Under the pieces are notes generated by a model. It made no database searches, was not told the DNA's origin, and saw only the letters and a program-made list of their open reading frames with translations. A stretch of 64,000 nt of DNA, taken from Clusia tigrina (taxonomy: Eukaryota; Arthropoda; Insecta; Diptera; Clusiidae). Positions within the stretch are counted from its first letter, which is position 1. Each line of letters begins with the position of its first letter. Below, in pieces: positions 1 through 10,624 of the stretch. Both the position numbers and the translations under genes were made by a program. The stretch spans positions 126,822,275 through 126,886,274 of the forward strand of contig OV050031.1 of NCBI GenBank assembly GCA_920105625.2, read 5' to 3'.

Positions 1-615
1 ATAAGGGATGGACCTGTCACAAGACAACCAACATCATCCGCATATGCCTGAGACTAGACACCCGAGTCATTAATGGCGTTAAACAGGGATCGATTACCAT
101 GCAGCAGAGCAACGGAGACAGTGTACGCCACCTTGGGGACAGCCTCTATTAATCCCAGACGACACCAGCATATCTTCCTCCGCCCGCACCGTTATGATTC
201 TCTGGGCCAGCATTGAGCGTATCCAATTTACTAGGACCCGGTCTACGCCATGCCGCCTAACAGAGCCGCACATACTGTCGAAAGTAGTATTGTCAAACGC
301 ACCCTCTATGTCCACAAAGAAGCCTATTGCGTATTCTTTCCTAGCGGATGGATTTCTATATGCGTGGGTTCCACCTGGAGTATTAAACCTAGTGTTGTCC
401 ATCGCCAGACAGTGGTTTTTGTTCGGGACTCCTCCCTAGCCAGATTGGTCCACGGATGGTACCCATTCTCTATACCATCATTGTGATGGACAGACAGCCA
501 TAACTCCCGCCCCTCCTAAGAGGTTCAGAAGTAATGTAATTTGCCTACCAAGTGTCCCCCTATCCGCCACCTGGGGACGCGTCCGCTGGGATGGCAGGCA
601 AATCCAACACGGACG
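1..615 (-). mobile_element. Family-1 LINE (R1/LOA-like), internally deleted, runs off left edge
   Basis: This is a minus-strand non-LTR retrotransposon fragment. Reading from about 615 downwards it has a 5' leader, the start of ORF1, and then directly the reverse transcriptase (RT) domain. The leader and ORF1 start match 22697-22965 on the plus strand closely. The RT part matches 25060-25400. About 2 kb of ORF1, endonuclease and early RT is missing between the two. The intact YADD catalytic box lies at 33-44. The element continues beyond base 1. Its 5' end abuts BEL/Pao pol coding sequence at about 615, so it appears to be inserted in that element. The clade name is inferred from RT style (VDIEGAFDN, RGCPQGG) and from the RNase H of sister copies. 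Confidence 0.8.
94..402 (-). pseudogene. Fused ORF1 start and RT fragment of family-1 LINE
   Basis: This is a 102-codon reading frame. The first 20 or so residues (MDNTRFNTPGGTHAY...) correspond to the ORF1 N-terminus seen at 22901 in the sister copy. The remainder is RT: motif A is FFVDIEGAFDN and motif B is GCPQGG. The frame is lost just after motif B, and the YADD box follows in another frame at 33-44. The fusion is in frame and arises from the internal deletion of the element. It cannot encode an active polymerase, because fingers, endonuclease and the rest of the palm are absent. Whether the fused frame is ever translated is unknown. Confidence 0.7.
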
Positions 616-1502
616 AGGGAAGTTTCCATAGTTGTTGGATAAATATTTTTGCCGTGATGACCACTGGACCTACGAGACCTAATGGATCAAATATTCTTGC
701 TATGTCTGATATTATAGTGCGTTTTGTTATTGTTGTATTATCAGGTAACTCCGCCTTTATACAGAATATATCAGATTTTGGCATCCAGGTTAGTCCTAAT
801 GCTTTAGTCGAGGAGTTTTCAAAGTCAAGATTAACTTCCTGATCCTCTGAAGATATACTATCTATCAGCTCAGGATGATTGGCGCACCATTTTCGTAGTT
901 TGAATCCTGAACCGTGGAGTAGTGTTGTCAATTGTTTCTGTGTTTCGATAGCCGTGGATAGGCTGTCTGAGCCACTCACGCCATCATCGACATAGAAATC
1001 GTCGCGTAATATTTGTGCGCCTAATGGGAACCTTCCGATTTTCTTCTCTGCTAACTGTTGTAGGCGCTTTGTGCCCAAATATGGTGCTGACGATGTTCCA
1101 TAAGTTATTGTATTAAGCTGATAGTACCTTATGGGCTTGTTCTCATTTTCTCTCCACATGATCAACTGTAGCATTCTATCGGCTGGGTCGACTAGGATTT
1201 GTCGGTACATCTTTTCAATGTCTGTTGTGAAGACAAATTTTGGCAGTCGGAAGCGCAACAGTATTGAGAATAAATCACTTTGAACCGTTGGCCCAGTGTA
1301 CATTATGTCATTTAGGGCTAGTCCAGACGCAGTTTTGGCTGATGCACCAAACACAACCCTCAGCTTTGTCGTAGTGCTTTCTGGCTTAAGCACACAAGTA
1401 ATGCGGGTGTAAAATGTTTTCGGGGTTGATTTCGCTCATGTGTCCTAACTTTTCATATTGCCTCATGAATTCGGCATATTGTTCCTTTGTGTTTTTTGTT
1501 AC
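616..1502 (-). pseudogene. pol: BEL/Pao pol: reverse transcriptase
   Basis: The main open frame (1393-560, minus) begins with KPESTTTKLRVVFGASAKT, the fingers motif typical of BEL/Pao RT. It carries motif A (FTTDIEKMYRQI), motif B region (TYGTSSAPYL) and the catalytic FYVDDGVSG box. It ends in the connection region (IFDPLGLVGPVV...QQLWKL). Upstream residues in another frame (about 1500-1400, EFMRQYEKLGHM...) belong to the same domain, so a frameshift or stop lies near 1400. The last 18 or so codons of the open frame are LINE sequence, not pol. The enzyme would copy element RNA into DNA in a cytoplasmic particle. This copy is broken. Confidence 0.85.
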
Positions 1503-1755
1503 ACTTGGTGCAGCTCCGAGATTTGCAGTCTCGTATGGTGTGATAATTTTTAAGACAATTGAAACAGAGCCTTTGTTTTTTAGCCCAGTTCTATCGATTT
1601 ACCGCAGATAATTGCAGGAATCTCTTGCAATAGTACAGGGGGCGGTCCTTGCCAGAGCCATAGCTGCAAGTGGAAGCTGTTGCTACCGATTTTATAGCTC
1701 TGGATGCGTTTTGTCTTTCCTTCCCCCCGAGAGCCTCTAAAGATTGAAACCGGTT

Positions 1756-2980
1756 CTAGAGGAAGTGCAGGAAGTCATCAATAGTTTGTAGCTGCTTAGA
1801 ATCCAATGATTGCTCATATAATATATGGCTTTGGCGATCTAGTTTTTTGATGAGAAGATGTAGCAGCAATGGATGCCAAGATGACGTAGATACGACTAGG
1901 TTTCCGAGCGCCAGCAGACTTTCGCGTGCAGCATCGTGGAGATTCTTTATAGTTGTCGACGATGCTGTGTCAGATGAGAGATTTGGATGTCGTAGTATTC
2001 GCTGAAACAAGGTGGAAGTTAGCACTCTCTTGTTGTTGTACCTCTCCTTGAGCAATTTCCATGCTGTTTCATAGTTGTATTGAGTCAATGTGAGATGCCT
2101 GATTACCCGCTCAGCTTTTCCCGCCCAAATTGGCCTCCAGGTACCACAATTTTTTAACTGGTAACCATTTCTGTAAATATGTCGTAGAATTGGTTCCATT
2201 TTAACTGGAAGGCTTGTTGCTCCACTACTTCTGGAACTTCCCTTTTTCCTGATTTTGTGGAAAGCTCTATTAGTCGGCAATGCACCTGGTGTTCCATCTC
2301 GAGATAGGCATTGAAATCGTAGCTCTCCTCTACCTGTTCTGGGGACTCTTCCCATACTTTGAAGTTTGTGGTTTCAATTTCGTTTCACAATCTTTTAAGT
2401 CGCGCAATGTTTCCTTCAAAGAATTGGCGTGATTGGTCCTCAGCGATTGATGAGAATCCGGAGAGAAATCGTTGTAGTGACTCATTAATGCGTGCTGTTT
2501 CCGCAAAGTGCTTGCAATGGTGCCTTCTGTCTTGGATGAACAGCCTGAAGACTTCCTTGATTGGTATTTGACTGGTCCTGATCCAAGAGCCTCGTGTTGT
2601 TTAATGTTGCTGCTCCCAGGTTGCTGTGCTGAGTCCGCTGGTGTCTTAGCAGGACCTACGTATGGTGTTGTAGTCAGTGCCTCGAGCTTTTGTATTTCGT
2701 CATTGAAGAGCTGCACATGGGCAGTGACTATTTTGTTGATTTGTTCGTAATAGGCCGATGCGAAGTATTCAGGATTCAATGGCTGATCAGTTAATGTCCT
2801 CAACTTGCTATCTGTTCCTTCAAAGTTGTCCCATGCAGTGTTCAGGCGCCACAAACGTTCCTTGAAATATGTGGCGGTTGTCTTCCTGTCAGCTGGGTTC
2901 TTTCTGAAATTCTTAATGATTCCTTGAATTTCCTCCCCAGTTTCTTTCTGGAGTGCAACTAGCTCGCCGAAGGTAGCCAT
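1756..2980 (-). pseudogene. gag: BEL/Pao gag polyprotein
   Basis: Two minus-strand frames join near 2330-2355. The first (2980-2330) starts with MATFGELVALQKETG and contains the N-terminal gag region. The second (2355-1756) contains the BEL-type capsid block, with AERVIRHLTLTQYNYETAWKLL and ERYNNKR (DUF1759-like). A shift of frame separates them. No CCHC zinc knuckle is found between gag and RT, although related elements carry one. The protein would form the particle shell. The start ATG at 2980 lies about 40 bp from the inner LTR edge. Confidence 0.8.
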
Positions 2981-3014
2981 GATGTCAGATGATTGACGTT
3001 GTTCAATTTAATTG

Positions 3015-3475
3015 TGGGGGTGAAGTTAGCTCCTTGGTGCATAAACCAAGAACTTTTTGTAATGTTATAGGTCATTTTAAACCGTATAACTTTAATAAAG
3101 AACACTTAGGCAGTTAAGGTGATTCTGATTTTATTGGATTTGTAAAATTATTTATATCAATTTGGTTAAAAAATAAATAACAAAAACATAACGGACAAAA
3201 TTGCACCGTTGTCAATATTCAAACACGAGCCAACATCATTATATCATTCCAATACATAATTTCGAGCACATTGCAAACAAGTGAAATATGATCGCCCAAG
3301 TCAATGCACTGGGCAGCTACTTTGAAGGGAAATGCGTTCAACAAGCAAGTGCTGGCCTTGATAATATGAAATTATGGTTTTGCGTGTGCTGGTTTTTGTC
3401 AATGGTGTATTTTCGCTGTACTGATAAAAAATAAACATAAAGTGCAATTGTTGATCTGTTCAGTGTGACTGAACA
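3015..3475 (-). repeat. 5' LTR of roo-like BEL element
   Basis: About 461 bp, similar along its whole length to the LTR at 10625-11091 and estimated by eye at over 90 percent identity. The outer edge ends TGAACA at 3475 and is followed by ACTAT. The inner edge has drifted (TGGGGGTGAAG in place of TGTTGAAG). The gag start lies just inside it. Confidence 0.8.
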
Positions 3476-3796
3476 ACTATAATATACGAGTATATTTAAA
3501 AAATGAAATAAAATTTATATATTTATATTATTTACACTTTTGAAAAATCTAAATCTAAGGTTCATGAGTACATTTAATATTACACACTGCCGCATCAGAC
3601 CATTTGTATTATTATATATAGGAATTACATGTGTGCCGGGGTTTGAAAGTCGACTTGGCTGATTGATTCTTCTACTACAGCCACTCAAATTGCATGAACA
3701 CACCAGTACACACTACAACCGGTCCCATGTTAACATACTGTCAGTTGCTATGATTGAAAAGCGTTTTCATTCCAATTCCAAAAAATAAATAAAAAT

Positions 3797-4127
3797 AACA
3801 TACCCACATTCAAATACACACACACATATGCATGCCGCAAACCTGCAAGCAAGCATCAAAGACAATATACTACCAAAGAACATTTTTCTTTGATACTACA
3901 AAGATATTACATCGTTCTCTTCTCTCAGCGAAATGATTTAAAATTCCGTGGGTGACTATGGCATAACTATTTAACTCCACATCCGAAGATTTCTCGGCAA
4001 TGCAACAGCAAAACCTGTAGACACGCATTCTAGTTTTTTCGTTTTGCTACGAGTTCTATATGTGCATGTGTGTTTACTACTATATGCGGCATGCATAAGT
4101 GTGTATGTATATGAATGTGGGTATGTT
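3797..4127. mobile_element. Inverted-repeat element (MITE-like)
   Basis: The 42-bp ends 3797-3838 and 4086-4127 are inverted copies of each other with 39 of 42 matches. They begin AACATACCCACATTC. The element is 331 bp with no coding potential. No convincing target-site duplication is seen beyond one or two A/T bases, so the superfamily cannot be named. Flanks 3476-3796 and 4128-4593 are AT-rich with no gene recognised. Confidence 0.55.
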
Positions 4128-4676
4128 ATACCAAAGACAATTTACAGAAAGACAACTCATTGCTCTCTTGAGTGAGAATCAACATATTGAAGTGTATGGC
4201 AACCACATTTGAAAAATCATCGGCAATTTCACGAAGCAGCCGTGAATATGTATCAATCTTCAGCTACACACATCGCTATTGGTGTTGTTTGCACATTCGT
4301 ATGAATAATATTAGTGAGTGTGTGTGTGCTCACTGCAGAAGCAAATGATTTCAAATAAAATTTTTATTTTCTGATTTCTATGGCTTGTGGCAAAATACAC
4401 AAGAATGAATTTTCTATATGACAAAGGTTTTTTATACGGAAAGTATGACTTAAAATAAGGCATTAGTGATTTTCCGTATAAAAAATTTGCCATGTCATGA
4501 GAAAGCTTTATATTTGTATATTATAACACTTGACAACATAAAATAAATATGTATGATAGAAAATATTAGAAATTTGAATATTTTATACATTTACTAGCTG
4601 ACTCCGCAGGCGTTGCCCTGCGTGAAATTATGTGTTTTGAAAAGAAAAGAAAGTTGAATTTATATTGTGTTGAAAA

Positions 4677-5725
4677 TCATTTATTTGCGATTTTTCTACA
4701 TTTTTTTGAATGTAACGCAGCTTGATAAAAAACCTGTTTTGTTTTCTGTTCCGGTGCGTAAATGTACAGAGAAGATGGTTTTCCAACTCGTGAACACGCC
4801 ACGTATTGCTGGCCGTGTGAAAAACATGGCATTTCCAGATTTAGGCCACACACTTCCAGCGACTCTCCTTGTGACCTGTTGATTGTCCTCGCAAATGCAA
4901 GTTTCACTGGAAACTGAATACGTTTGAACTGAAATGGCAAGTCGTTGGAACTCAAAGGAATTCGAGGAATCAAGCATTCTGCTCCATTGTAAGTGGCTTT
5001 CAAAATTCTTGCAACTATCACATTATTCGATAGCTGCGCCACAATCAGTCGGGTTCCATTACACAGTTTCGGCGCATGAAGATTGCGAAGCATAATAATG
5101 ACAGGTCCAACTTTGAGACGCAAATGATGCGGCGGCATGCCAGGCAAATCCAAAGAATTTAGAAATTCCACTGGATAATTCACGGCTTCGTCTTCATTTT
5201 CAACACGATCGATCGTTTTGTATGAGCGCAAATCTCCCGGAATTTGACTTTGAATCGTCCAGTTTAAGTCATTAACATCGGTATTTTTGGCAGATAAAAT
5301 TGCGCGTGCACTCAACCAATCGTTGTTACGATAATTTTGGCCAATGTACGGATAAACATTCGTGATGAGTTCAGCTTTCGTTGAAGTGAATTGACAAATG
5401 GCAGGAGGAATTGATATCAAACCGGAATTTGCCCATTTCCAATTCTTCGCAGTTCTTTAGAGAAAACTTCTGCGGTGCTATCCTGTTGCAGGAACACTCA
5501 CATATTCATAGTCAATCGTATGGTTTTCACGTACCGCCACAAATACGATGACTTGAGACATGCGTTCAATTCATCCGCCGCTGTTGATTTCGGAATAACA
5601 GGAAGTGTTTGTCGAAAATCGCCTGCTAACAGTATCATTGCGCCACTAAAGCGACGATTAATATTCCGCAGATCTTTCATTGTTCTGTCAATTGCTTCTA
5701 GAGACCGTTGTGAGCCATTGTGCAC
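4677..5725 (-). pseudogene. Helitron Pif1-like helicase, C-terminal part
   Basis: Two frames continue the helicase. The one at 5725-5498 has the LLAGDFRQTLPV motif. The one at 5420-4677 has the nucleic-acid-contact region, the TINRSQG motif and QYVACSRVGKPSSLYIYAP near its end. These are conserved motifs of Helitron/Pif1 helicases. The frame is broken between 5498 and 5420 and again before 5725. The C-terminus lies about 80 bp inside the 3' terminal hairpin, as expected for this family. Confidence 0.85.
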
Positions 5726-7080
5726 TCATCCCATACTATCAGTTTACAATTCTTCAACACTTTTGCCATAGCTGATTGCTTTGAAATGTTGCAAACAGGT
5801 TTTTCATTGATTTGCATCTTTAACGGAAGCTTCAGTGCCGAATGTGCCGTTCTTCCACCATCTACTATAGTTGCAGCAATTCCAGTAGATGCGATAGCCA
5901 ACGCCATGCCATTTTGAGATCGTATTGTTGCCAAAATCAATGATATCAGGAAATTTTTCCCAGTTCCGCCGGGCGCATCAAGAAAAAATAGTCCACCGTT
6001 TCCATCATTGACAGCCTTCATCAATTCATCATACGCACTCTTTTGCTGCTCATTCAATAATGGAACATTTCTTTGTACTTGTTGTTCCAAAGTTATTCTG
6101 TCGTATGCACGCTCACGTTCCAATTCACGATTCAGTACATCTCTGATTTGACGATTTGGCGCTTGCATATGAATTTCAGTCAATAGTTTGCCACTCATAA
6201 GCAAATACAAATCTTCAATCAACACCAATGCTTCATTGTAGATGTCATCGCTTATTTGTAATTCTGAATTCCATGTTGCCACTCGAATACGATGTAAAAT
6301 GTCTTCGGCAATGTAATTTTTGTACGTATCCCATAATTGACGCGGATTTGAAGGCTGACATGTCGAAATGATCATCGTGAAAAGTGTGCGAACTTCAGTG
6401 GCACGGCAGAACATAAGCGGATATTGTAGTGAGTCATACGACCGATGAGTTTCATTGATTCTCTCTAATGCAATAACAATGTCACGGGATTCTAAATTAT
6501 CGCCAACAACAACAATTGATATTTCATCGGCCGTCGGTGCATTATATTGCCGTTCATGAGTGCTTGCTGGTCGTTTGTCCGCTTTTATGACGATTCTGTG
6601 ATCATCAGATGGCATCCTTTCTAACTCTGGTAATTTCACTTTTCCGCTTACGCAACACAATCCGGCCGGTTCTTTTGGAAATTTCAGTGCATCGCAATGC
6701 GGGCAAAAGACAGACATCGAACCAAATTGAACTGATGCGTGCGCACCGTATTCAATGTTCGGCTCATATCGAAAGGCTGCACCTTCGATATTCAAATTAG
6801 GCAATCGTTGTTGTTGCTGGCTTTGTCGGTGAGCAGCCAAACGTTGTTCTCTTGCTTCATGAATTTCCTGAGCACGAACTTGTCTTCTTCTCAATCGTTG
6901 TTACTCATTTTAAGCTTCGTGAGCCTCTTGTGATTGTCGCGTACGATGTTCAATCATTCCGATTCGAGCAGATTGCCTTGCAGTAGCATTTTCCTCTTCC
7001 GTACGACGTGCTGTATAATTACGTTGGTCCGTTGTACGTCGGGAACGCCGACCGATATTAGCGCAACCTCTTTGTGGCAT
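5698..7080 (-). pseudogene. Helitron protein: N-terminus fused to helicase start, Rep removed
   Basis: The family start MPQRGCANIGRR is at 7080-7045. The frame stops near 6910 and resumes in the ORF at 6894-5698. After a CPHCDALKF...CCVSG zinc-binding stretch the sequence jumps to the SDDHRIVIKADKRPA segment. After the LQYPLMF motif it jumps again to the RTLFTMIISTCQPSNP segment. The second jump removes the region that holds the HUH nuclease in full-length relatives. The Pif1-type helicase follows, with Walker A written APGGTGKN (the usual Thr is Asn at 5953-5955) and Walker B VWDEC. The protein would have nicked and unwound element DNA. Confidence 0.85.
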
Positions 7081-7960
7081 CGTAACAAATTTCAATCTGT
7101 AATTGATCACTTTGTATGAAACACACATAAAGTTTTCACGGAATAATTTACAATACTTTACATTTTGAATAGCCGAAATAAAGAAAGCAAACGACCGAAA
7201 TTGAACGATTCAAATAATTTACAAATCAGCTGAAGAAATAACACAAATAAATTCCAATGGAAATGAGGTTAGGTATTCACCAGCAAACGAAAATAATGAA
7301 CTCACTTTTTTTGTTTGAAATGTCAATAATTTCACTCAAAAACTGATGAACCACAGATTTAAAATCAAATATTTCGTGAATGTAAACAATTTAACAATTT
7401 AATGTAATGAATTTAACTCGAGAAATCAATTAAAATTTGGAAAAATGTCAGAAAGTCAATTGACCGTATCCGCACTGCTCGAATAAACAAATCAGAAAGA
7501 ACAAACAATATACGCAGCTGTCAAAATAAATAAGCGTCTACAGCTCCATCTCTTGAGTTATTGGAGTATCAGTCAGTGCTTACAACATCAATATGAAACT
7601 AAACGTGCGCGTGCAACACCACGCACATACAAAAAAAAATGAGAGCAAAAATTGAGATTAGGTTTTTCTAATTTTCGAATTTTCCGAATTTTCCGACTTT
7701 TCCGAATGTTTTGAGATCGATAGATTTGCAAGAAACCATTGGAAAAAAAATTTGAAAGAAACAAAATTTTGTATGGAAAAAAGACTTTTTTGAATTTTTA
7801 AATTTTCCGACTTTTCTTCAGGAAAAGCATAAAGTTTTTTTATTTCTAAACCTTCCCAGATCCACAACGAACAACCTCTGAAAATTCCATCAATATTGGT
7901 CCAGCCGTTCTCGAGCCTTAGCGTCACTAACAAACAAATATTCATTTTTATATATATAGA

Positions 7961-9128
7961 TGAAATAGTAGTGTAATATTTGCTCCTACCAGGTAGAATA
8001 TTTTTATTATTCTTTAGTTGATATATTAATCCAATTAATGCATCGTTTAAAGGAAATTATAATTTAAAAATATTACAGTTACATAACCATAATTTGTAAG
8101 TGGCGCGTTTTTTGATGTGGTCTCCCCAATAGGCCTAATCCACATGGGTGTCCAATTTTACACCGCCCATTGCAAGTGACTTTGGAAATCTCCAATAATC
8201 GACATCAATAACTTTGGTTCCATGAATCAAGGCAATAATTGAATAAACCAGTGTCCATACCCGGTTTGCCAGAAAAAACACCTCCAAGAACAATGCAATT
8301 GAATGGTTAAAAGATTTGAATTACTTGATACATATCGATAACAGAAATAATTACAAAGCCAAGTTGCACGCATTGCTAATTCTATTCTTTCCATCCGTAA
8401 AGTATACATGAATTTAAAAATATCGTATATAGGAGGACCCGAAAATCAGAGGGGAATAGTGATACCCATATGGAATTGGCTACCTAAATTATAGCATAAT
8501 AGCAAAAATAATTCAAATTAGGTTCGCTAATTTTTCATTTGGAGTTATACTTTATAGCATAACTATATTATAGCATAACTATATTATACTATCAATTGTC
8601 CGAATATTATAGTTTATATTAAATTAAAATAAAAACAGAAGTGATGAAGGAGCGAACTAGCGGAAGCCACCACTGCAGTTTAACAGTAGTGCAGTAATAA
8701 AAGTATTGAATAAATTCTAAATAGCATAGACATATATCCAGCAAAACACAATTTATAGTCACTCATTGAAATACTTTGACCTGTAAAGTAAGAATAAACT
8801 TGAGCAATAATTGCAATGAGTTTGGAAAGTTAGTGTACTAAATACCTTGTAGGAAGTATTATTTATGATAAGAAATAAGGAGGCCAAAACTACATACCAG
8901 TAAGATTCTATTATACAATTACTAACTCCTCATTCTATTTGCACAAAGTACAAAGGTTTTAGCCCGACACATCTCTATATTATAAAAAAAATTATGTTCC
9001 TACGCTGTACAAGCAATAGCCAACAGCTCCAATAATATTAAATTGTGCACAAGGAATTTAATTCTAGCTGAACATAATATATTCAACCCAATTTCAAGCT
9101 CGCAGATAGCTTCAAGCCTATGACATGG
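7961..9128. other. AT-rich spacer, no gene recognised
   Basis: No reading frame of recognised family and no terminal repeats were found. Short minus-strand frames (for example 8409-8227) are not supported by any motif. It may include remnants of the P-like transposon that follows, but that is not shown. Confidence 0.4.
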
Positions 9129-9290
9129 ACCACAATATGACCAAACCCCAAATTAGGCAAATTTTGGTTGCCCCAAGCGATTGTTGTCAGAAGTTCTATT
9201 AAATCGGGAGTGCGTTCTATGTAACACCACTATCAGAAATTTCGGGACCTCCAGTCTATGTATGCACTATATTTGCCGTACATACAATAC
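9129..9290 (+). repeat. Repeat X, copy 1
   Basis: About 160 bp starting CACAATATGACCAAACCCC is nearly identical to 10434-10590. The two differ by only a few substitutions. It is part of a local duplication that also involves the segment at 10066 and the BEL LTR. Confidence 0.85.
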
Positions 9291-9486
9291 AACTATTTGT
9301 TTTTTTAAATGTCTTGTGTGGCAGATGGAAATACATATATCTCCAAATACTTTAAAATGTATTTGGCAGATCTGGAAAAGTCTATTAAATGCATTTTTAA
9401 GGAGAAGATATGGTGCGTAGATTTTTTCCTTAATGAACCATTCGCTATCCAAGTGCAAAGAGCCCAGTTGCAGTTTAAGCAGTTAA

Positions 9487-9961
9487 ACTTTTAAGTCTAG
9501 CTTGCAAACTGTAAGCCGCAAAGTAATGCGAAGCAGCAGATGCTGCATTTGGTTTATCCCCACTGCCATTTTCAGTACTATTGTCATTTACTGTCATTTC
9601 GTCGTAATTATCAGAATTGTCCAAATTGTCCGGAAGTATGCATAACTTATCAATAATTTGGTCATACGATACAGGGAGACGTTCCAGTCCAGACTGGTAT
9701 CATGATCATCGTTGCAGTTAGTATTCAATAAGAATACTGTGTGACGATTTTCATAGATAATAATCTAGCCGTCAGATATTTTATTTCTCGTACTGAGGGA
9801 TTAACATTGTTTCCAAGTTTAGATCTCAATACGAAAAATAAATTTTCCAGAAAGTCCTGACTCATCTTACCAAACATAACATACTTACATAACTGACTCG
9901 TCGCTAAACAAATCATTTCAGTGTGCTCGCATACTACATAGGGTGTAGTGTCACCCGTCAA
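9487..9961 (-). pseudogene. P-element-like (THAP9-type) transposase, C-terminal remnant
   Basis: The minus-strand frame 9961-9725 contains QLCKYVMFGKMSQDFLEN followed by FFVLRSKLGNNVNPS. This resembles the conserved C-terminal block of P-element/THAP9 transposases (an 'SQDxLE..F..(I/L)R...G.N.NP' pattern). Reading on in another frame, 9690-9487 gives an acidic tail ending AAYSLQARLKSLTA and a stop. The catalytic core and THAP domain are not seen here. The family call rests on one motif block. No terminal repeats were found, so the limits of the transposon are unknown. Confidence 0.5.
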
Positions 9962-10065
9962 TGTAATATATTGTAAAATAGGACAGCACTTTCAAACTCT
10001 AGGATAAACTGAATAAAATTAATAAATTTATCCAGTTTCCCATTAGTTCTGGGTTTACTCGACGT

Positions 10066-10437
10066 AAATGTAGTTCCATTTATTAAAAATTACTATTGTT
10101 GAAGTTAGCTCCTTGGTACATAAACCAAGAACTTGTTGTAATGTTATAGGTCATTTTAAATCGGATAACTTTAATAGAGAACACTAAGGCAGTTAAGGTG
10201 ATTCTGATTTTATTGGAATTGTACAATTATTTATATCAATTTTATGCAGATGGGTTAAATATAAATAACAAAAAAGTTACGGACAAAACTGCACCGTTGT
10301 CAATAATCAAACACGAGCCAACATCATTATATCATTCCCATACATAATTTAGCGCACATTGCAACCAAGTGAAATATGATCGCCCAAGTCAATGCACTGG
10401 GCAGCTACTTTGAAGAGAAATGAGTTCAGCAAGCACA
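10066..10437. repeat. Flank Y plus truncated roo-like LTR
   Basis: Bases 10066-10096 (AAATGTAGTTCC...ACTAT) are the flank that also occurs at 10594-10624. From 10097 an LTR of the same family as 10625-11091 begins TGTTGAAG and runs to about 10437, where it stops inside the LTR at '...GAGTTCAGCAAG'. It is followed directly by repeat X copy 2. The 3' quarter or so of the LTR is missing. Confidence 0.85.
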
Positions 10438-10590
10438 ATATGACCAAACCCCAAATTAGGCAAATTTTGTTTGCCCCAAGCGATTGTTGTCAGAAGTTCT
10501 ATTAAATCGGGAGTGCGTTCTATGTAACACCACTATCAGAAATTTCGGGACCTCCAGTCTATGTATGCAATATATTTGCCGTACATACAA
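10434..10590 (+). repeat. Repeat X, copy 2
   Basis: Near-identical copy of 9129-9290, placed between the truncated LTR and a second copy of flank Y (10594-10624). Confidence 0.85.
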
Positions 10591-10624
10591 GAGAAATGTA
10601 GTTCCATTTATTAAAAATTACTAT

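Larger units (their letters stand above)
616..3475 (-). mobile_element. Roo-like BEL/Pao LTR retrotransposon, 5' half
   Basis: On the minus strand the order is LTR (3475-3015), gag (2980-1756) and then RT (about 1500-616), where a family-1 LINE interrupts it. The RT is of the BEL/Pao type, with a YVDD box and the following 'FDPLGLVGP' block. The stretch 1503-1755, between gag and RT, is too short for zinc knuckles plus protease, so an internal deletion is inferred. The LTR is the same family as those at 10097 and 10625. The other half of a related copy lies at 10625-13843. Confidence 0.85.
4594..7960 (-). mobile_element. Helitron, both termini present, Rep domain deleted
   Basis: On the minus strand the element starts TCTATATATATAAAAATG at 7960. 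It ends with a GC-rich hairpin (GCAGG...CCTGC), then AGTCAG and CTAG at 4594. The flanking bases are A on the 5' side and T on the 3' side, the expected AT insertion site. The total is 3367 bp, shorter than autonomous insect Helitrons. The helicase region is present, but the HUH/Rep endonuclease block is missing. The copy is therefore non-autonomous and also carries frameshifts. Confidence 0.9.

Noticed and set aside
3476..3720. Possible host exon (minus frame 3703-3515)
   Set aside because: Short frame with no motif and no splice-site support that I can judge.
7658..7945. Minus-strand frame in the Helitron 5' region
   Set aside because: It lies in the conserved non-coding 5' terminal region of Helitrons, with repetitive GAATTTTCC sequence, and shows no domain.
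8227..8409. Minus-strand frame as a transposase fragment
   Set aside because: No catalytic or structural motif could be recognised.
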